Origin: a virus
Length of the DNA stretch: 33,028 nucleotides
IMG/VR virus record: IMGVR_UViG_3300046318_000681
Coordinates: 1 to 33,028 of that record
Reading direction: 5' to 3' (one strand)
Shown here: in pieces, positions 8,889 through 15,692 of the stretch
How positions within the stretch are numbered: the first letter of the stretch is position 1
Layout: each line of letters begins with the position of its first letter
Position numbers and translations under genes: made by a program
Notes under the pieces: model-generated
What the model was told of the DNA's origin: nothing
Database searches by the model: none
The model's input: only the letters and a program-made list of their open reading frames with translations

Positions 8889-9509
8889 ATGGCTAAGAAA
8901 TTATTAATATCAGAGGTTAAATTAAAAGCATTTACAAATATCAACAAGAACGTTGATATGGATGTTATACGCGCTGAAATAGGTGTTGCTCAAGATATAC
9001 ATCTTCAAAACTTATTGGGTACCAAATTCTATGAACATCTATTGGACCAAATTACCGCGACCGGTAATACGTTTAATGCGGATGAACTAATATTGGTTAA
9101 TGATTATATTGCGGACTATCTTATTCAAACAGCATACTTTGAGATGATACCGCAGTTACAATATAGAACAATGAACAGAGGTATTGTTGAAGGACAAATG
9201 GAATCAGCAACATCTGTGGATATTGAGACAATGAAGTATCTAAGAGGAATTCAAAAACAACGTTCAGATTTTTATCAACAACGTTTGACCGACTATCTTA
9301 TAACAGGACGTGGGCAGAACAAATTCCCTGACTATCTTTCGTATAGTAGCATTGACGGTATGTTACCGGACAAAGCTGCCAAATACAATTCACCAATAAC
9401 ATTATTTAACACAACGAGAACCGGTTATTCAAGAGAAAGAATTAGAAGAACTATGCCATCTTATTCTGAGATTGAATCATCAAATCCTCCTTGTCAAGAC
9501 TGCTACTAA
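8889..9509 (+). CDS. Putative head-tail adaptor
   Basis: 206 aa. Mainly helical: VIRAEIGVAQDIHLQNLLGTKFYEHLL near 26-52 and LVNDYIADYLIQTAYFEMIPQL near 68-89 resemble the gp6-like connector fold and a family of uncharacterised Bacteroidota phage proteins that follow the portal. The C-terminal end (RRTMPSYSEIES, then CQDC) is short and probably flexible. It starts 7 bp after the portal stop. Position and helical pattern support the adaptor call, not a specific motif. Confidence 0.5.
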   Translation: MAKKLLISEVKLKAFTNINKNVDMDVIRAEIGVAQDIHLQNLLGTKFYEHLLDQITATGNTFNADELILVNDYIADYLIQTAYFEMIPQLQYRTMNRGIVEGQMESATSVDIETMKYLRGIQKQRSDFYQQRLTDYLITGRGQNKFPDYLSYSSIDGMLPDKAAKYNSPITLFNTTRTGYSRERIRRTMPSYSEIESSNPPCQDCY

Positions 9510-9510
9510 T

Positions 9511-9762
9511 ATGGAAATATTATCAATTATAGTAACCGGTATTGTGGGATACATTGTTGGTTATAAAAAGAATCAAAAAGAAATTGAAGGTTCTCAATTA
9601 GATAATCTTGAGAAGTCAATTCGTATATACCAAGTGGTAATCGATGACTTATCAAAGAAAATCGAGGAGCTATCACTGCACGTGGTTAGATTAGAAGCAA
9701 CTATTGATAGTCTAAAGCAAGAGAATAAAAGATTAAAATCAAAGAAAGTAATACAAGAATGA
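9511..9762 (+). CDS. Small membrane-anchored coiled-coil protein
   Basis: 83 aa. The N-terminus MEILSIIVTGIVGYIVGY is a single membrane segment, followed by a Lys/Glu/Leu heptad-like helix through to the end. The start is set by a TAATATG junction with the adaptor gene. A membrane anchor followed by a coiled coil is the shape of an inner-membrane spanin or some holin-associated proteins, but no partner lipoprotein or endolysin is seen nearby, so lysis is only a possibility. It overlaps the next gene by 4 bases. Confidence 0.55.
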   Translation: MEILSIIVTGIVGYIVGYKKNQKEIEGSQLDNLEKSIRIYQVVIDDLSKKIEELSLHVVRLEATIDSLKQENKRLKSKKVIQE

Positions 9763-9965
9763 TAGAATTTTTACCAATACCAAACGAAGCGGAATTAAAT
9801 AACGATAAGGTTAATTATTTTGAAAGAATAATTGCATTGGATTTTGATGTTAAACATAAAATTGAGATGGGTGATTTATTAAAATGGATTCATCTAAATT
9901 ACCAATCGGTGTTTTTATATGACAAAGAAGTAAGCTATAAAGATTTTAGAAAAATGACAAAGTAA
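9759..9965 (+). CDS. Hypothetical protein (68 aa)
   Basis: The ATG overlaps the preceding TGA (ATGA), so it is translationally coupled. The product MIEFLPIPNEAELNNDK... is mixed alpha/beta with aromatic residues (FERIIALDF, LLKWIHLNYQSVFLYDKE). I do not recognise it. One base separates its stop from the next ATG (TAATATG). Confidence 0.5.
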   Translation: MIEFLPIPNEAELNNDKVNYFERIIALDFDVKHKIEMGDLLKWIHLNYQSVFLYDKEVSYKDFRKMTK

Positions 9966-9966
9966 T

Positions 9967-10293
9967 ATGAATAAGATTGAAATGATTAGACGCATTAAGT
10001 TAGAACTTAGCGGTGTTAAAAAAACTAAAATGGAAGAAGGTGGATTAGAAAACGCGTGTTGGGATGGCTACCAACCAATTGGTACGAAGATAACAGAAGA
10101 TGGTAGAGAAGTACCAAACTGTGTACCAATCAAAGAAGAACAATCCAAAATAAAAGAAGGATTTCCAATACCATCACCATCCGGTGATGAAGATGAGCAA
10201 GCATACATCTCAAGATGTATTTCAAATATTATTGATGAATATGGACAAGAGCAAGCAGCAGCTATCTGTTACAACAGATGGGAAAATAAGTAA
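9967..10293 (+). CDS. Small phage protein with VPNCVP and ICYNRWE motifs
   Basis: 108 aa. Two motifs occur widely in phage structural proteins: GTKITEDGREVPNCVPIK (about 39-56) and a C-terminal block FPIPSPSGDEDEQAYISRC ... EQAAAICYNRWE. The second usually lies at the end of head proteases or neighbouring head genes; here the two motifs form a free-standing protein at the end of the portal operon. The role is unknown. The same frame continues past the TAA for 25 sense codons that encode a Cys/His pattern (see 10294-10371). Confidence 0.5.
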   Translation: MNKIEMIRRIKLELSGVKKTKMEEGGLENACWDGYQPIGTKITEDGREVPNCVPIKEEQSKIKEGFPIPSPSGDEDEQAYISRCISNIIDEYGQEQAAAICYNRWENK

Positions 10294-10371
10294 ACTATAC
10301 CTCTTGACTGCGAGAATTGTCACCGGTTGGATTATAATTGCTTTAACCATACAATGTATCCAACTCTATAA
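10294..10371 (+). other. In-frame Cys/His-coding extension after a stop
   Basis: Directly after the TAA of the 108-aa gene the same frame reads TIPLDCENCHRLDYNCFNH and on to a second TAA. C-x-x-C ... C-x-x-H is a zinc-knuckle-like pattern. There is no ATG, GTG or TTG in frame ahead of the first Cys, so expression would need read-through or a rare start. It may be the remnant of a gene cut short by the stop. Confidence 0.25.
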
Positions 10372-10390
10372 AATAATGTCTTAAAACGAA

Positions 10391-10419
10391 AAACCCTATC
10401 CTTAAAAAAGATAGGGTTT
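10391..10419. terminator. Bidirectional terminator hairpin
   Basis: AAACCCTATC, 9-nt loop, GATAGGGTTT: a perfect 10-bp stem between the plus-strand portal operon and the convergent minus-strand genes. On the minus strand the stem runs into TTCGTTTT, on the plus strand into CTACATTT, so it can serve both sides and is stronger on the minus strand. Confidence 0.75.
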
Positions 10420-10506
10420 CTACATTTATGCTTTCTATTTATTATGATGTGTAAACTAATCTAATGGCAGTAAGAAAAACCACATCACATAACAATAATA
10501 TATAAT

Positions 10507-10905
10507 TTAATTTGGATTGTCAAGTATTCTTAAACTTGTCCTTATCCTTGTATCACCGGAATAATCATTAAAGACCTCGTGAACAAAATAATTATTATCA
10601 CATAGGTATCTCATTAATGTTTGTTCATTATCTCTTTGATAACGTTCAAATGCATTTGGTGGACCAATACCGTCCATAACATCTTGACTAATGACAGATT
10701 CAACTCTTATAACATTTGTATCAAACGTTGAAGAATATCTTTGAACAGTTTCATTTAACTCCTCATTTCTTATTGTTAGAGTTTCAATGTAATCTTGCAA
10801 ATCGTTAATCCTTTCCCATAGCGGTTGATAGTTACAATCACTTGAGTCGGGATAAGCGTGTGTTCCATCATTAGGATGGAAGAACATCCATCTCTTTACT
10901 CTCAT
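10507..10905 (-). CDS. Hypothetical minus-strand protein (132 aa)
   Basis: Starts MRVKRWMFFHPNDGTHAYPD. A predicted coiled coil lies at about 28-58 (PLWERINDLQDYIETLTIRNEELNET), and the C-terminus has an alpha/beta look (YLCDNNYFVHEVFNDYSG). I do not recognise the family. With the upstream 49-aa gene it is the only minus-strand transcription unit, driven by the promoter at 11047-11077. Its position beside the operator-like region suggests a control or early role, but nothing in the sequence proves DNA binding. Confidence 0.6.
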   Translation of the reverse strand: MRVKRWMFFHPNDGTHAYPDSSDCNYQPLWERINDLQDYIETLTIRNEELNETVQRYSSTFDTNVIRVESVISQDVMDGIGPPNAFERYQRDNEQTLMRYLCDNNYFVHEVFNDYSGDTRIRTSLRILDNPN

Positions 10906-11020
10906 ATTTTTCTTCGTTTACCGGTTCATCTTCCATTGATATTGGATATAACATTTCTGTTAAATCAACAATGGAATACATTTCTTGCATTTCAATAAGT
11001 AATTCTTTAATTGATGACAT
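10871..11020 (-). CDS. Small acidic protein (49 aa)
   Basis: ATG at 11020 reading leftwards; product begins MSSIKELLIEMQEMYSIVDL and ends KEMDVLPS. It is acidic and helical. Its 3' end overlaps the start of the 132-aa gene by 35 bases, a sign of translational coupling. It is the first gene behind the minus-strand promoter, with a 5' leader of roughly 20 nt. Function unknown. Confidence 0.5.
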   Translation of the reverse strand: MSSIKELLIEMQEMYSIVDLTEMLYPISMEDEPVNEEKYESKEMDVLPS

Positions 11021-11046
11021 AATTTTATTTATTTAAGTTTACTCTG

Positions 11047-11077
11047 CAAAGATATATTATATATATTTACCATCCAA
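11047..11077 (-). promoter_or_regulatory. Bacteroidota-type promoter (minus strand)
   Basis: On the minus strand: TTG (11077-11075), 20 nt, then TATCTTTG (11054-11047), an exact match to the -7 consensus TAnnTTTG with accepted spacing. Transcription should start near 11040 and reach the 49-aa gene at 11020. This is the only perfect match I noted in the window's gene-free DNA. Confidence 0.72.
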
Positions 11078-11248
11078 CCATTAGGTGATATTTCAATGTT
11101 AAGAAATTGTTAACAAATTGTTATGTAAAAACTTTTGATAAATCTTGGGATACTTATTATTATAGTTGGTATGTTCTATCAAAAAAACTACTATACTTTC
11201 AGTATTCCACTGATTGGTTCAGGCAAATGTTCCTATTGAACGATTAGA

Positions 11249-11287
11249 TTTTTTTCTTTTTTACCCGGTTTTTTCTTTTTTTTACCC
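11249..11287 (+). repeat. T-rich direct repeat ending ACCC
   Basis: Two copies of T(6-7)-C-T(6-8)-ACCC, at 11249-11266 and 11269-11287, head to tail immediately before the palindromes. The pyrimidine-only strand could be an easily melted or bent tract. Confidence 0.6.
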
Positions 11288-11304
11288 AGTATACTGGTAC
11301 CAGT
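11286..11304. promoter_or_regulatory. Overlapping palindromes (operator-like)
   Basis: CCAGTATACTGG (11286-11297) and ACTGGTACCAGT (11293-11304) are each perfect 12-bp palindromes and share the ACTGG between them. Such arrays are typical of dimeric repressor or initiator sites. Confidence 0.6.
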
Positions 11305-11353
11305 TACTTGATTATTAAAAAAAAATTGTGTAGTTTTTTACAAATCCAAATCA

Positions 11354-11375
11354 TTCTGGTTCTGGTTCCAGTATA
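11354..11375. promoter_or_regulatory. Second CCAGT site cluster
   Basis: Tandem TTCTGG, TTCTGG, then TTCCAGTATA. CTGGTTCCAG (11362-11371) is a short inverted repeat, and CCAGTATA repeats the left half of the palindrome at 11286. Confidence 0.45.
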
Positions 11376-11406
11376 TTACACCGGAAAGAAATAAGAAATA
11401 GAAGGG

Positions 11407-11434
11407 TTGAAGTTACTTATTTTACTTATATTTA
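11407..11434 (+). promoter_or_regulatory. Candidate plus-strand promoter with TATATTTA
   Basis: TTG (11407-11409), 17 nt, TATATTTA (11427-11434), then 15 nt to the ATG at 11450. The spacing is short for a host promoter and the last -7 base is A rather than G, so it may be weak, activator-dependent or phage-specific. Confidence 0.4.
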
Positions 11435-11449
11435 CAAAAAAATATATAT

Positions 11450-11665
11450 ATGAAACCAGTTACAGATAGAACACCGCTATGGAGAGATGGTTCAGTTGGA
11501 TTGAAAACATTTTATAGTTTTTCAACAGAACAAAGAAATGAATACATAAAAAGTATTCTTCAAGTACCAGTATTACAAAGAACATATCTTGATAATCATT
11601 TGATAAAGTTTTATAACGTAATGCCGGAGCAACCAGTAAAACACTGGTTATCAATTGAAGGATAA
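11450..11665 (+). CDS. Hypothetical protein (71 aa)
   Basis: Starts MKPVTDRTPLWRDGSVGLKT, with aromatic and basic residues spread through it (FYSFSTEQRNEYIKSILQV, HLIKFYNVMPEQ). I do not recognise it. It is the first plus-strand gene behind the control region and contains three of the CCAGT sites, including the inverted repeat at 11631-11649. A small regulatory or host-takeover protein would fit the position, without direct support. Confidence 0.5.
   Translation: MKPVTDRTPLWRDGSVGLKTFYSFSTEQRNEYIKSILQVPVLQRTYLDNHLIKFYNVMPEQPVKHWLSIEG
11631..11649. repeat. Inverted repeat AACCAGT/ACTGGTT
   Basis: AACCAGT, 5-nt spacer, ACTGGTT: perfect 7-bp arms inside the 3' end of the 71-aa gene. It belongs to the CCAGT family of sites. 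It could be an operator, or a weak hairpin in the mRNA just before the stop. Confidence 0.55.
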
Positions 11666-11715
11666 TTATTTTTAATATAATTTAACTTTTGTAATATTTC
11701 ATACTATTTATTAGT

Positions 11716-12099
11716 ATGGGAGAACAACAGTTATTTAATTTACTTAAATCCAATCTAATACCGGATTTAATAAAAACAGAACAATTTAATACTGCAGATG
11801 CAATAAGTAGTAAATACAATCTAACAATAGAGTTGAAGTGTAGAAACGAACACTACCCAACTTTATTAATTGAAAAGAAAAAATACAATAATTTAATTAA
11901 AAATCCCAAGTGCCGGTACATTGTCAGTACACCACTCGGGATTTTTTCATTTAATCTCAAGAAGTTACCGGAACCAAATTGGGAAAAGAAATGGATGCCG
12001 GATACTTATCATTTTGATAAACCGGAATATATATTAAAAGAAGTTGGTTATTTACATATTAATCAAGCAAAAGACATTTCATACTTGATTTCCAAATAA
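11716..12099 (+). CDS. Putative small PD-(D/E)XK nuclease
   Basis: 127 aa. The pattern DAISSKYNLTIELKCRN (about 28-44) supplies an Asp and then ExK (E39, K41), the core of PD-(D/E)XK nucleases, followed by YPTLLIEKKKYNNLI and a short beta hairpin (YIVSTPLGIFSFNL). I recall a family of small phage proteins with ELKxR followed by a YxTxxIxxxK segment that fits this well. It may process recombination or packaging intermediates or attack host DNA. Its ATG follows a CTATTTATTAGT leader close to the start motif seen elsewhere. A strong terminator follows. Fold inferred from motif spacing only. Confidence 0.5.
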   Translation: MGEQQLFNLLKSNLIPDLIKTEQFNTADAISSKYNLTIELKCRNEHYPTLLIEKKKYNNLIKNPKCRYIVSTPLGIFSFNLKKLPEPNWEKKWMPDTYHFDKPEYILKEVGYLHINQAKDISYLISK

Positions 12100-12142
12100 T
12101 TTATATTTATATTTTAATATCTGTTAATAATAAATATATATT

Positions 12143-12192
12143 CCCTCTGCCATTGGTTTACTACTCCCAAAACCAGCAGAGGGTTTTTTTTT
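12143..12192 (+). terminator. Strong rho-independent terminator
   Basis: CCCTCTGC (12143-12150) pairs with GCAGAGGG (12176-12183); after a 3-nt bulge TGGTTT pairs with AAACCA (12170-12175). Nine T follow. It isolates the two-gene unit at 11450-12099 from the next operon. Confidence 0.9.
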
Positions 12193-12234
12193 AACAATAA
12201 TAGCTTTTCAACTTTTCTCAAGTATTTATAGTAA

Positions 12235-12882
12235 ATGAAGTGTAACAAATGTAATCAAGATAAACCGGATACAGAATTCCAATCCTATTTCCATTCAAGT
12301 CAGAATGTATATAGAACAAGAAAACAATGTAACCAGTGTTTCAATGATGCAAAGAAGCAATATCGTTTATCAAAGAAAATGAGAATGTGTATATCTTGCG
12401 AAGAAGAAAAGTTGGTAAGTGATTTTCCAAATTTTAAATCATTGGGACCAAATGATAAACGTAGGAACATATGCAAGAAATGTACATCAATGCTTCAGAA
12501 AGAAAAAGGTATACATAACAAAAGAGAAGAGAACGGAGAAGTAGTTCCAATAAGACCAAATACATATAATTCAGAACAACAACGTATTGATGGTTTCCAA
12601 CTGATGGAAGCCCTTGGCTTCACATTCGTACCAGAGACCGGTCGTTGGCACAAGGAAGGGTTTAAGAACCCCGATGGTACATTTGTTCGTATCGAAGAAA
12701 AGAAACGTTTAGACAGAGAAAGAAAGCTAAAAGAAATTGAAGAATTTAATGTTTGGGATAAGATAAGATATTTACGAGAACAAGGTTATTCAATAAATAA
12801 AATATCAGAAGAGATTGGTGTTAATTACACCGCTATTTTTAAATTTTTACATTATGGCAAAGAAGTCAAACTCCGAAATTAG
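12235..12882 (+). CDS. Zinc-ribbon and helix-turn-helix protein
   Basis: 215 aa. Two C-x-x-C pairs sit at the start (CNKC at 3-6 and CNQC at 32-35) and two more at about 52-55 (CISC) and 80-83 (CKKC), so two zinc-binding units of the kind found in HNH-like or recombination proteins. The middle is Lys/Glu-rich. The C-terminus YLREQGYSINKISEEIGVNY resembles a helix-turn-helix of the resolvase type. DNA binding is likely; a regulator or nuclease accessory are both possible. The last 29 bases overlap the next gene. Confidence 0.5.
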   Translation: MKCNKCNQDKPDTEFQSYFHSSQNVYRTRKQCNQCFNDAKKQYRLSKKMRMCISCEEEKLVSDFPNFKSLGPNDKRRNICKKCTSMLQKEKGIHNKREENGEVVPIRPNTYNSEQQRIDGFQLMEALGFTFVPETGRWHKEGFKNPDGTFVRIEEKKRLDRERKLKEIEEFNVWDKIRYLREQGYSINKISEEIGVNYTAIFKFLHYGKEVKLRN

Positions 12883-13123
12883 AATAGAAGAACTTCTTCC
12901 AAGTGAATATCTGACCTTATCTGAAGAAGATAAGAAGATTGTTTGTCTCGCATCAATTAAATCGATGGTAGATGTTATGGCAGTTTCATTTGGAAAAGAT
13001 TACACCACACCGGATAGTATTAAGAATATTTTACAGTTAACAATGATTCAATATGAGAAAAATGAAAATTATGAAACTTGTATCATATTAAAAGATATGT
13101 TAACTTTGATTGATTTAATTTAA
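12854..13123 (+). CDS. Hypothetical protein (89 aa)
   Basis: Starts MAKKSNSEIRIEELLPSEYL; I chose the internal ATG at 12854 because the upstream part of the frame is out-of-frame reading of the preceding gene. Helical, with YLTLSEEDKKIVCLASIKSM and KNILQLTMIQYEKNENYETC. No known motif. It overlaps the zinc/HTH gene and is followed closely by the homing endonuclease. Confidence 0.5.
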   Translation: MAKKSNSEIRIEELLPSEYLTLSEEDKKIVCLASIKSMVDVMAVSFGKDYTTPDSIKNILQLTMIQYEKNENYETCIILKDMLTLIDLI

Positions 13124-13133
13124 AAAACATATT

Positions 13134-13670
13134 ATGCCAGCAAAAACAATTATTAAAAAAGGAGATAAATTTAATAGATTGACTTTTATTGAAGAAATAG
13201 AAAGACATCCAAAATTTGGTAGAATGGCTCGTTTTCAATGTGAATGTAATAATTTTATAAATAGATTAATTACCGCAGTTGTAACAAATAATACAAAATC
13301 TTGTGGATGTTTAAATGCTGAAAAACAAAAATCTTTTTGGACCTGTAATGTAAAACATAAAGAATCATTAAGTAAAAAACGAACTGTTGAATATATTACT
13401 TGGTGTAGTATGAGACAAAGATGTTTAAACATTAACGCTACTGGATATGAAAATTATGGTGGAAGAGGAATAAAAATATGTGATAGATGGATGCAAAAAA
13501 AAGGTATTGGATTTAGTAATTTTTTAGAAGATATGGGTAGAAAACCTGGACCAAAATATAGTATTGATAGAATAAATGTAGATGGTAATTACGAACCTGA
13601 TAATTGTAGATGGGTAACAATAGATATCCAAAACAAAAATAAAAGGAAAAGTATAATTAATGAGCTGTAA
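13134..13670 (+). CDS. HNH homing endonuclease
   Basis: 178 aa. After an N-terminal zinc-like region (CECNN, SCGCL) comes the block WCSMRQRC, YENYGGRGIKICDRW, FLEDMG, the Asp in SIDRINVDGNYEPDNCRWVT, which matches the YGGRGI/DNCRW family of phage HNH homing endonucleases. These make a break in an allele lacking the gene and spread by repair. It is more A/T-rich than its neighbours and has no CCGG, which is otherwise frequent here, consistent with recent arrival. Its last 11 bases overlap the sigma-like gene, so it is tightly placed in the operon without breaking a gene. Family call firm, activity inferred. Confidence 0.8.
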   Translation: MPAKTIIKKGDKFNRLTFIEEIERHPKFGRMARFQCECNNFINRLITAVVTNNTKSCGCLNAEKQKSFWTCNVKHKESLSKKRTVEYITWCSMRQRCLNINATGYENYGGRGIKICDRWMQKKGIGFSNFLEDMGRKPGPKYSIDRINVDGNYEPDNCRWVTIDIQNKNKRKSIINEL

Positions 13671-14175
13671 ATTAATAGAAGACTACATTGCAAAAAATTA
13701 TTATGTTTTAAACGGTATATCAAAGAATATCACCAAGGGACACGAACTCCATCAAGAATTATTACAAGAGGTGATACTTCAAATATTAGAGAGGGATAAT
13801 ATTGTATTAAAGAATTATACTGATAACGATATAAAATATTACATCACCGCCGCATTAAAGATAAATTGGCACTCAAAGACATCACCGTTCTACTACAAGA
13901 TAAGAAAAGAACGTTGCACATATACCGAGTTATCATTTGACTTAGAACACGATACCGAACAAGAATCATTTGAAAAGCAACAATTATTTGATATATTAGA
14001 ACAAGAGTTCACAGAATTGGACTGGTTTAGAAAATCTTTGATGGAAATGTATCTTACCCTTGGTAGTTTAAAGAAAGTCTCACAGAAGACAACAATACCC
14101 CTAACATCAATATCAAGATACATTAAGGAAAGCAAGGAGCAAATAAAGAATAATATTAAGAACAACTATGAATAA
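13660..14175 (+). CDS. Sigma-factor-like protein
   Basis: 171 aa. An N-terminal helix region HELHQELLQEVILQILERD (about 28-46) resembles sigma region 2, IKYYITAALKINWHSKTSPFYYKIRK is typical of a sigma-like family in phages of Bacteroidota, and the C-terminus GSLKKVSQKTTIPLTSISRYIKE is a region-4-like helix-turn-helix. It would redirect host RNA polymerase to phage promoters. The TATATTTA motif before several structural genes is a possible target. It overlaps the homing endonuclease at its start and the methyltransferase by 8 bases at its end. Confidence 0.6.
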   Translation: MSCKLIEDYIAKNYYVLNGISKNITKGHELHQELLQEVILQILERDNIVLKNYTDNDIKYYITAALKINWHSKTSPFYYKIRKERCTYTELSFDLEHDTEQESFEKQQLFDILEQEFTELDWFRKSLMEMYLTLGSLKKVSQKTTIPLTSISRYIKESKEQIKNNIKNNYE

Positions 14176-14707
14176 GAAGGAACAGTTTCTTCAAATGAGA
14201 GATATGCACTCAAGCAGTGCATTATTGGAGATGATATATTATATGGGTAATACCGGTAATATGAGTATGATTGAGATTGGTTCTTATATCGGTGAAAGCA
14301 CATTAATATTCTCTGACCATTTCAAAGCGGTAATATCTGTTGACCCATTTATCAATGACTATGATAAAAATGATGAAGCAACAAGATATAAAGATTTCAA
14401 TGATGTGTATATGGAATTTATTAAGAACATATCAAGAAAGAATAACATCAGTCATTTCAAATCAACATCAGATGAAGCGGCAACGATGTTAAGACCCATA
14501 TACGACTTTGTTTACATTGATGGGTTACACACATACGAACAAGTAAAGAAAGATATAATAAACTATAAAAAATTAATAAAACCCAATGGCTTTATTGGTG
14601 GACACGACTATCATCCTGAAGGATGGCCCGGTGTTGTTAAAGCTGTAAATGAAACCGTTGGTATTGATAAAGTATTCCCTGACGGGAGTTGGATAAAGAA
14701 ACTATGA
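14168..14707 (+). CDS. Class I SAM-dependent methyltransferase
   Basis: 179 aa. The Rossmann-type motif I IEIGSYIGEST is at 35-45, the acidic motif after the second strand is SVDPF (57-61), and FVYIDGLHTYEQVKKDI (about 119-135) with KPNGFIGGHDYHPEGWPGV matches the Methyltransf_24-like family, often found with glycan biosynthesis genes. It lacks DPPY or PC motifs, so it is not a typical DNA methyltransferase. It overlaps the glycosyltransferase start (ATGA), so they are probably co-translated and act on one product, perhaps a virion or host glycan. Confidence 0.72.
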   Translation: MNKKEQFLQMRDMHSSSALLEMIYYMGNTGNMSMIEIGSYIGESTLIFSDHFKAVISVDPFINDYDKNDEATRYKDFNDVYMEFIKNISRKNNISHFKSTSDEAATMLRPIYDFVYIDGLHTYEQVKKDIINYKKLIKPNGFIGGHDYHPEGWPGVVKAVNETVGIDKVFPDGSWIKKL

Positions 14708-15423
14708 GAACAGCATTAGTATGTATTGCAAAAAATGAAGATATCTATTTGGAAGAATGGGTAAAGTATAACTTAAAGATTGGGTTTGACCATATATACA
14801 TATATATGAATGATTGGAGAACAGACTTTGAACATCCCAATGTAACCAAGATTCCATTTGATGGACCGGTAAAACAATTAATAGCATATAACTCATTTAG
14901 AGTTAGCCACAAAGACCAATACGATTGGGTTGCATATTTTGATTGTGACGAGTTCTTATGTCTTAAGAAGCATAAGAGTGTCAAGGAACTAATTAAAGCC
15001 CACCAGAACGCAAATGCGATAGCCATAAATTGGTTTATGTTTGGCTCGGATAATGTACAAAAGAGAAAAGGTAAATCTCTATTAAAACTATTCACCAAAA
15101 GAAACAAAGATGTGAATCATCACGTTAAGGTAATTGTTAATATGAATGTTCCATCAATAATGGTATTGCCACATAATATCCATCTACCAATGACAGATAC
15201 AAATGGAAAGGAATTCAACGGACCATTTAATCCAAAAGGACCAACAGATGTATGTTACTTAGCACACTATCACAGAAAGACATACGAAGATTGGTTGAAT
15301 AGATGTGAGAGAGGTAGAGCAGACTGCAACCTATCATTCACACCCGAGCAGTGGTTAGAATCAATAAACGAAGATGTGGATGTAATTGATACATCAGTAA
15401 GAGATTTTTTATATGTTAAGTAG
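14704..15423 (+). CDS. Glycosyltransferase, GT92/GT2-like
   Basis: 239 aa. N-terminal ALVCIAKNEDIYLEEWVKYN is the typical start of this family, HIYIYMNDW ends the second strand, and WVAYFDCDEFL gives the nucleotide-sugar-binding DxD (D80, D82). A later HYHRKTYEDWLNR segment fits the C-terminal part of these enzymes. I take ATG 14704 because it overlaps the methyltransferase stop. It likely transfers a sugar to a phage protein, phage DNA or host surface glycan; the acceptor cannot be read from sequence. Confidence 0.78.
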   Translation: MRTALVCIAKNEDIYLEEWVKYNLKIGFDHIYIYMNDWRTDFEHPNVTKIPFDGPVKQLIAYNSFRVSHKDQYDWVAYFDCDEFLCLKKHKSVKELIKAHQNANAIAINWFMFGSDNVQKRKGKSLLKLFTKRNKDVNHHVKVIVNMNVPSIMVLPHNIHLPMTDTNGKEFNGPFNPKGPTDVCYLAHYHRKTYEDWLNRCERGRADCNLSFTPEQWLESINEDVDVIDTSVRDFLYVK

Positions 15424-15691
15424 AAGAGAAAGAAGATTTGCAGATAAACAAGCAGAAAAAATGCTTGCTGTACTAAAAAGAAAAAATAAAGAACTATTAG
15501 ACAAGCAACCAAAAATATTAAAACCAATTGAGGTTACTGATAATATGTTAGAAGAATTAAAACAATATCAAAATGAGCGGATGCGGATGCAAAAAACCAC
15601 CGGTGATTCAGAACCCACAACCAACTCCGGTACCAAAGGAGAAGTAGATAACTACTTTGATAATTTAGATGACTATCACTTTAATAAATAA
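15413..15691 (+). CDS. Hypothetical charged protein (92 aa)
   Basis: Starts MLSRRERRFADKQAEKMLAV with an Arg/Lys-rich helix, then MLEELKQYQNERMRM and a polar Ser/Thr/Gly tail ending DNYFDNLDDYHFNK. It overlaps the glycosyltransferase by 11 bases and ends one base before the next gene (TAATATG). Function unknown. Confidence 0.5.
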   Translation: MLSRRERRFADKQAEKMLAVLKRKNKELLDKQPKILKPIEVTDNMLEELKQYQNERMRMQKTTGDSEPTTNSGTKGEVDNYFDNLDDYHFNK

Positions 15692-15692
15692 T

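Larger units (their letters stand above)
11021..11449. promoter_or_regulatory. Divergent control region, 429 bp without genes
   Basis: Lies between the minus-strand pair and the plus-strand genes from 11450. It holds the minus-strand promoter, T-rich direct repeats at 11249-11287, overlapping palindromes at 11286-11304, a second CCAGT cluster at 11354-11375 and a candidate plus-strand promoter at 11407-11434. No frame longer than about 30 codons looks coding. A lysis or early/late switch, or a replication origin, would fit the layout. Confidence 0.6.

Noticed and set aside
10184-10384. 66-codon plus-strand frame spanning the end of the 108-aa gene, with a hydrophobic C-terminus
   Set aside because: Its first half is an out-of-frame reading of the 108-aa gene and the start has no leader; the Cys/His frame in the same stretch is the better, though weak, candidate.
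14168-14707. DNA methyltransferase protecting the phage from restriction
   Set aside because: Lacks DPPY/NPPY or PC catalytic motifs and matches the glycan or small-molecule Methyltransf_24-like pattern.
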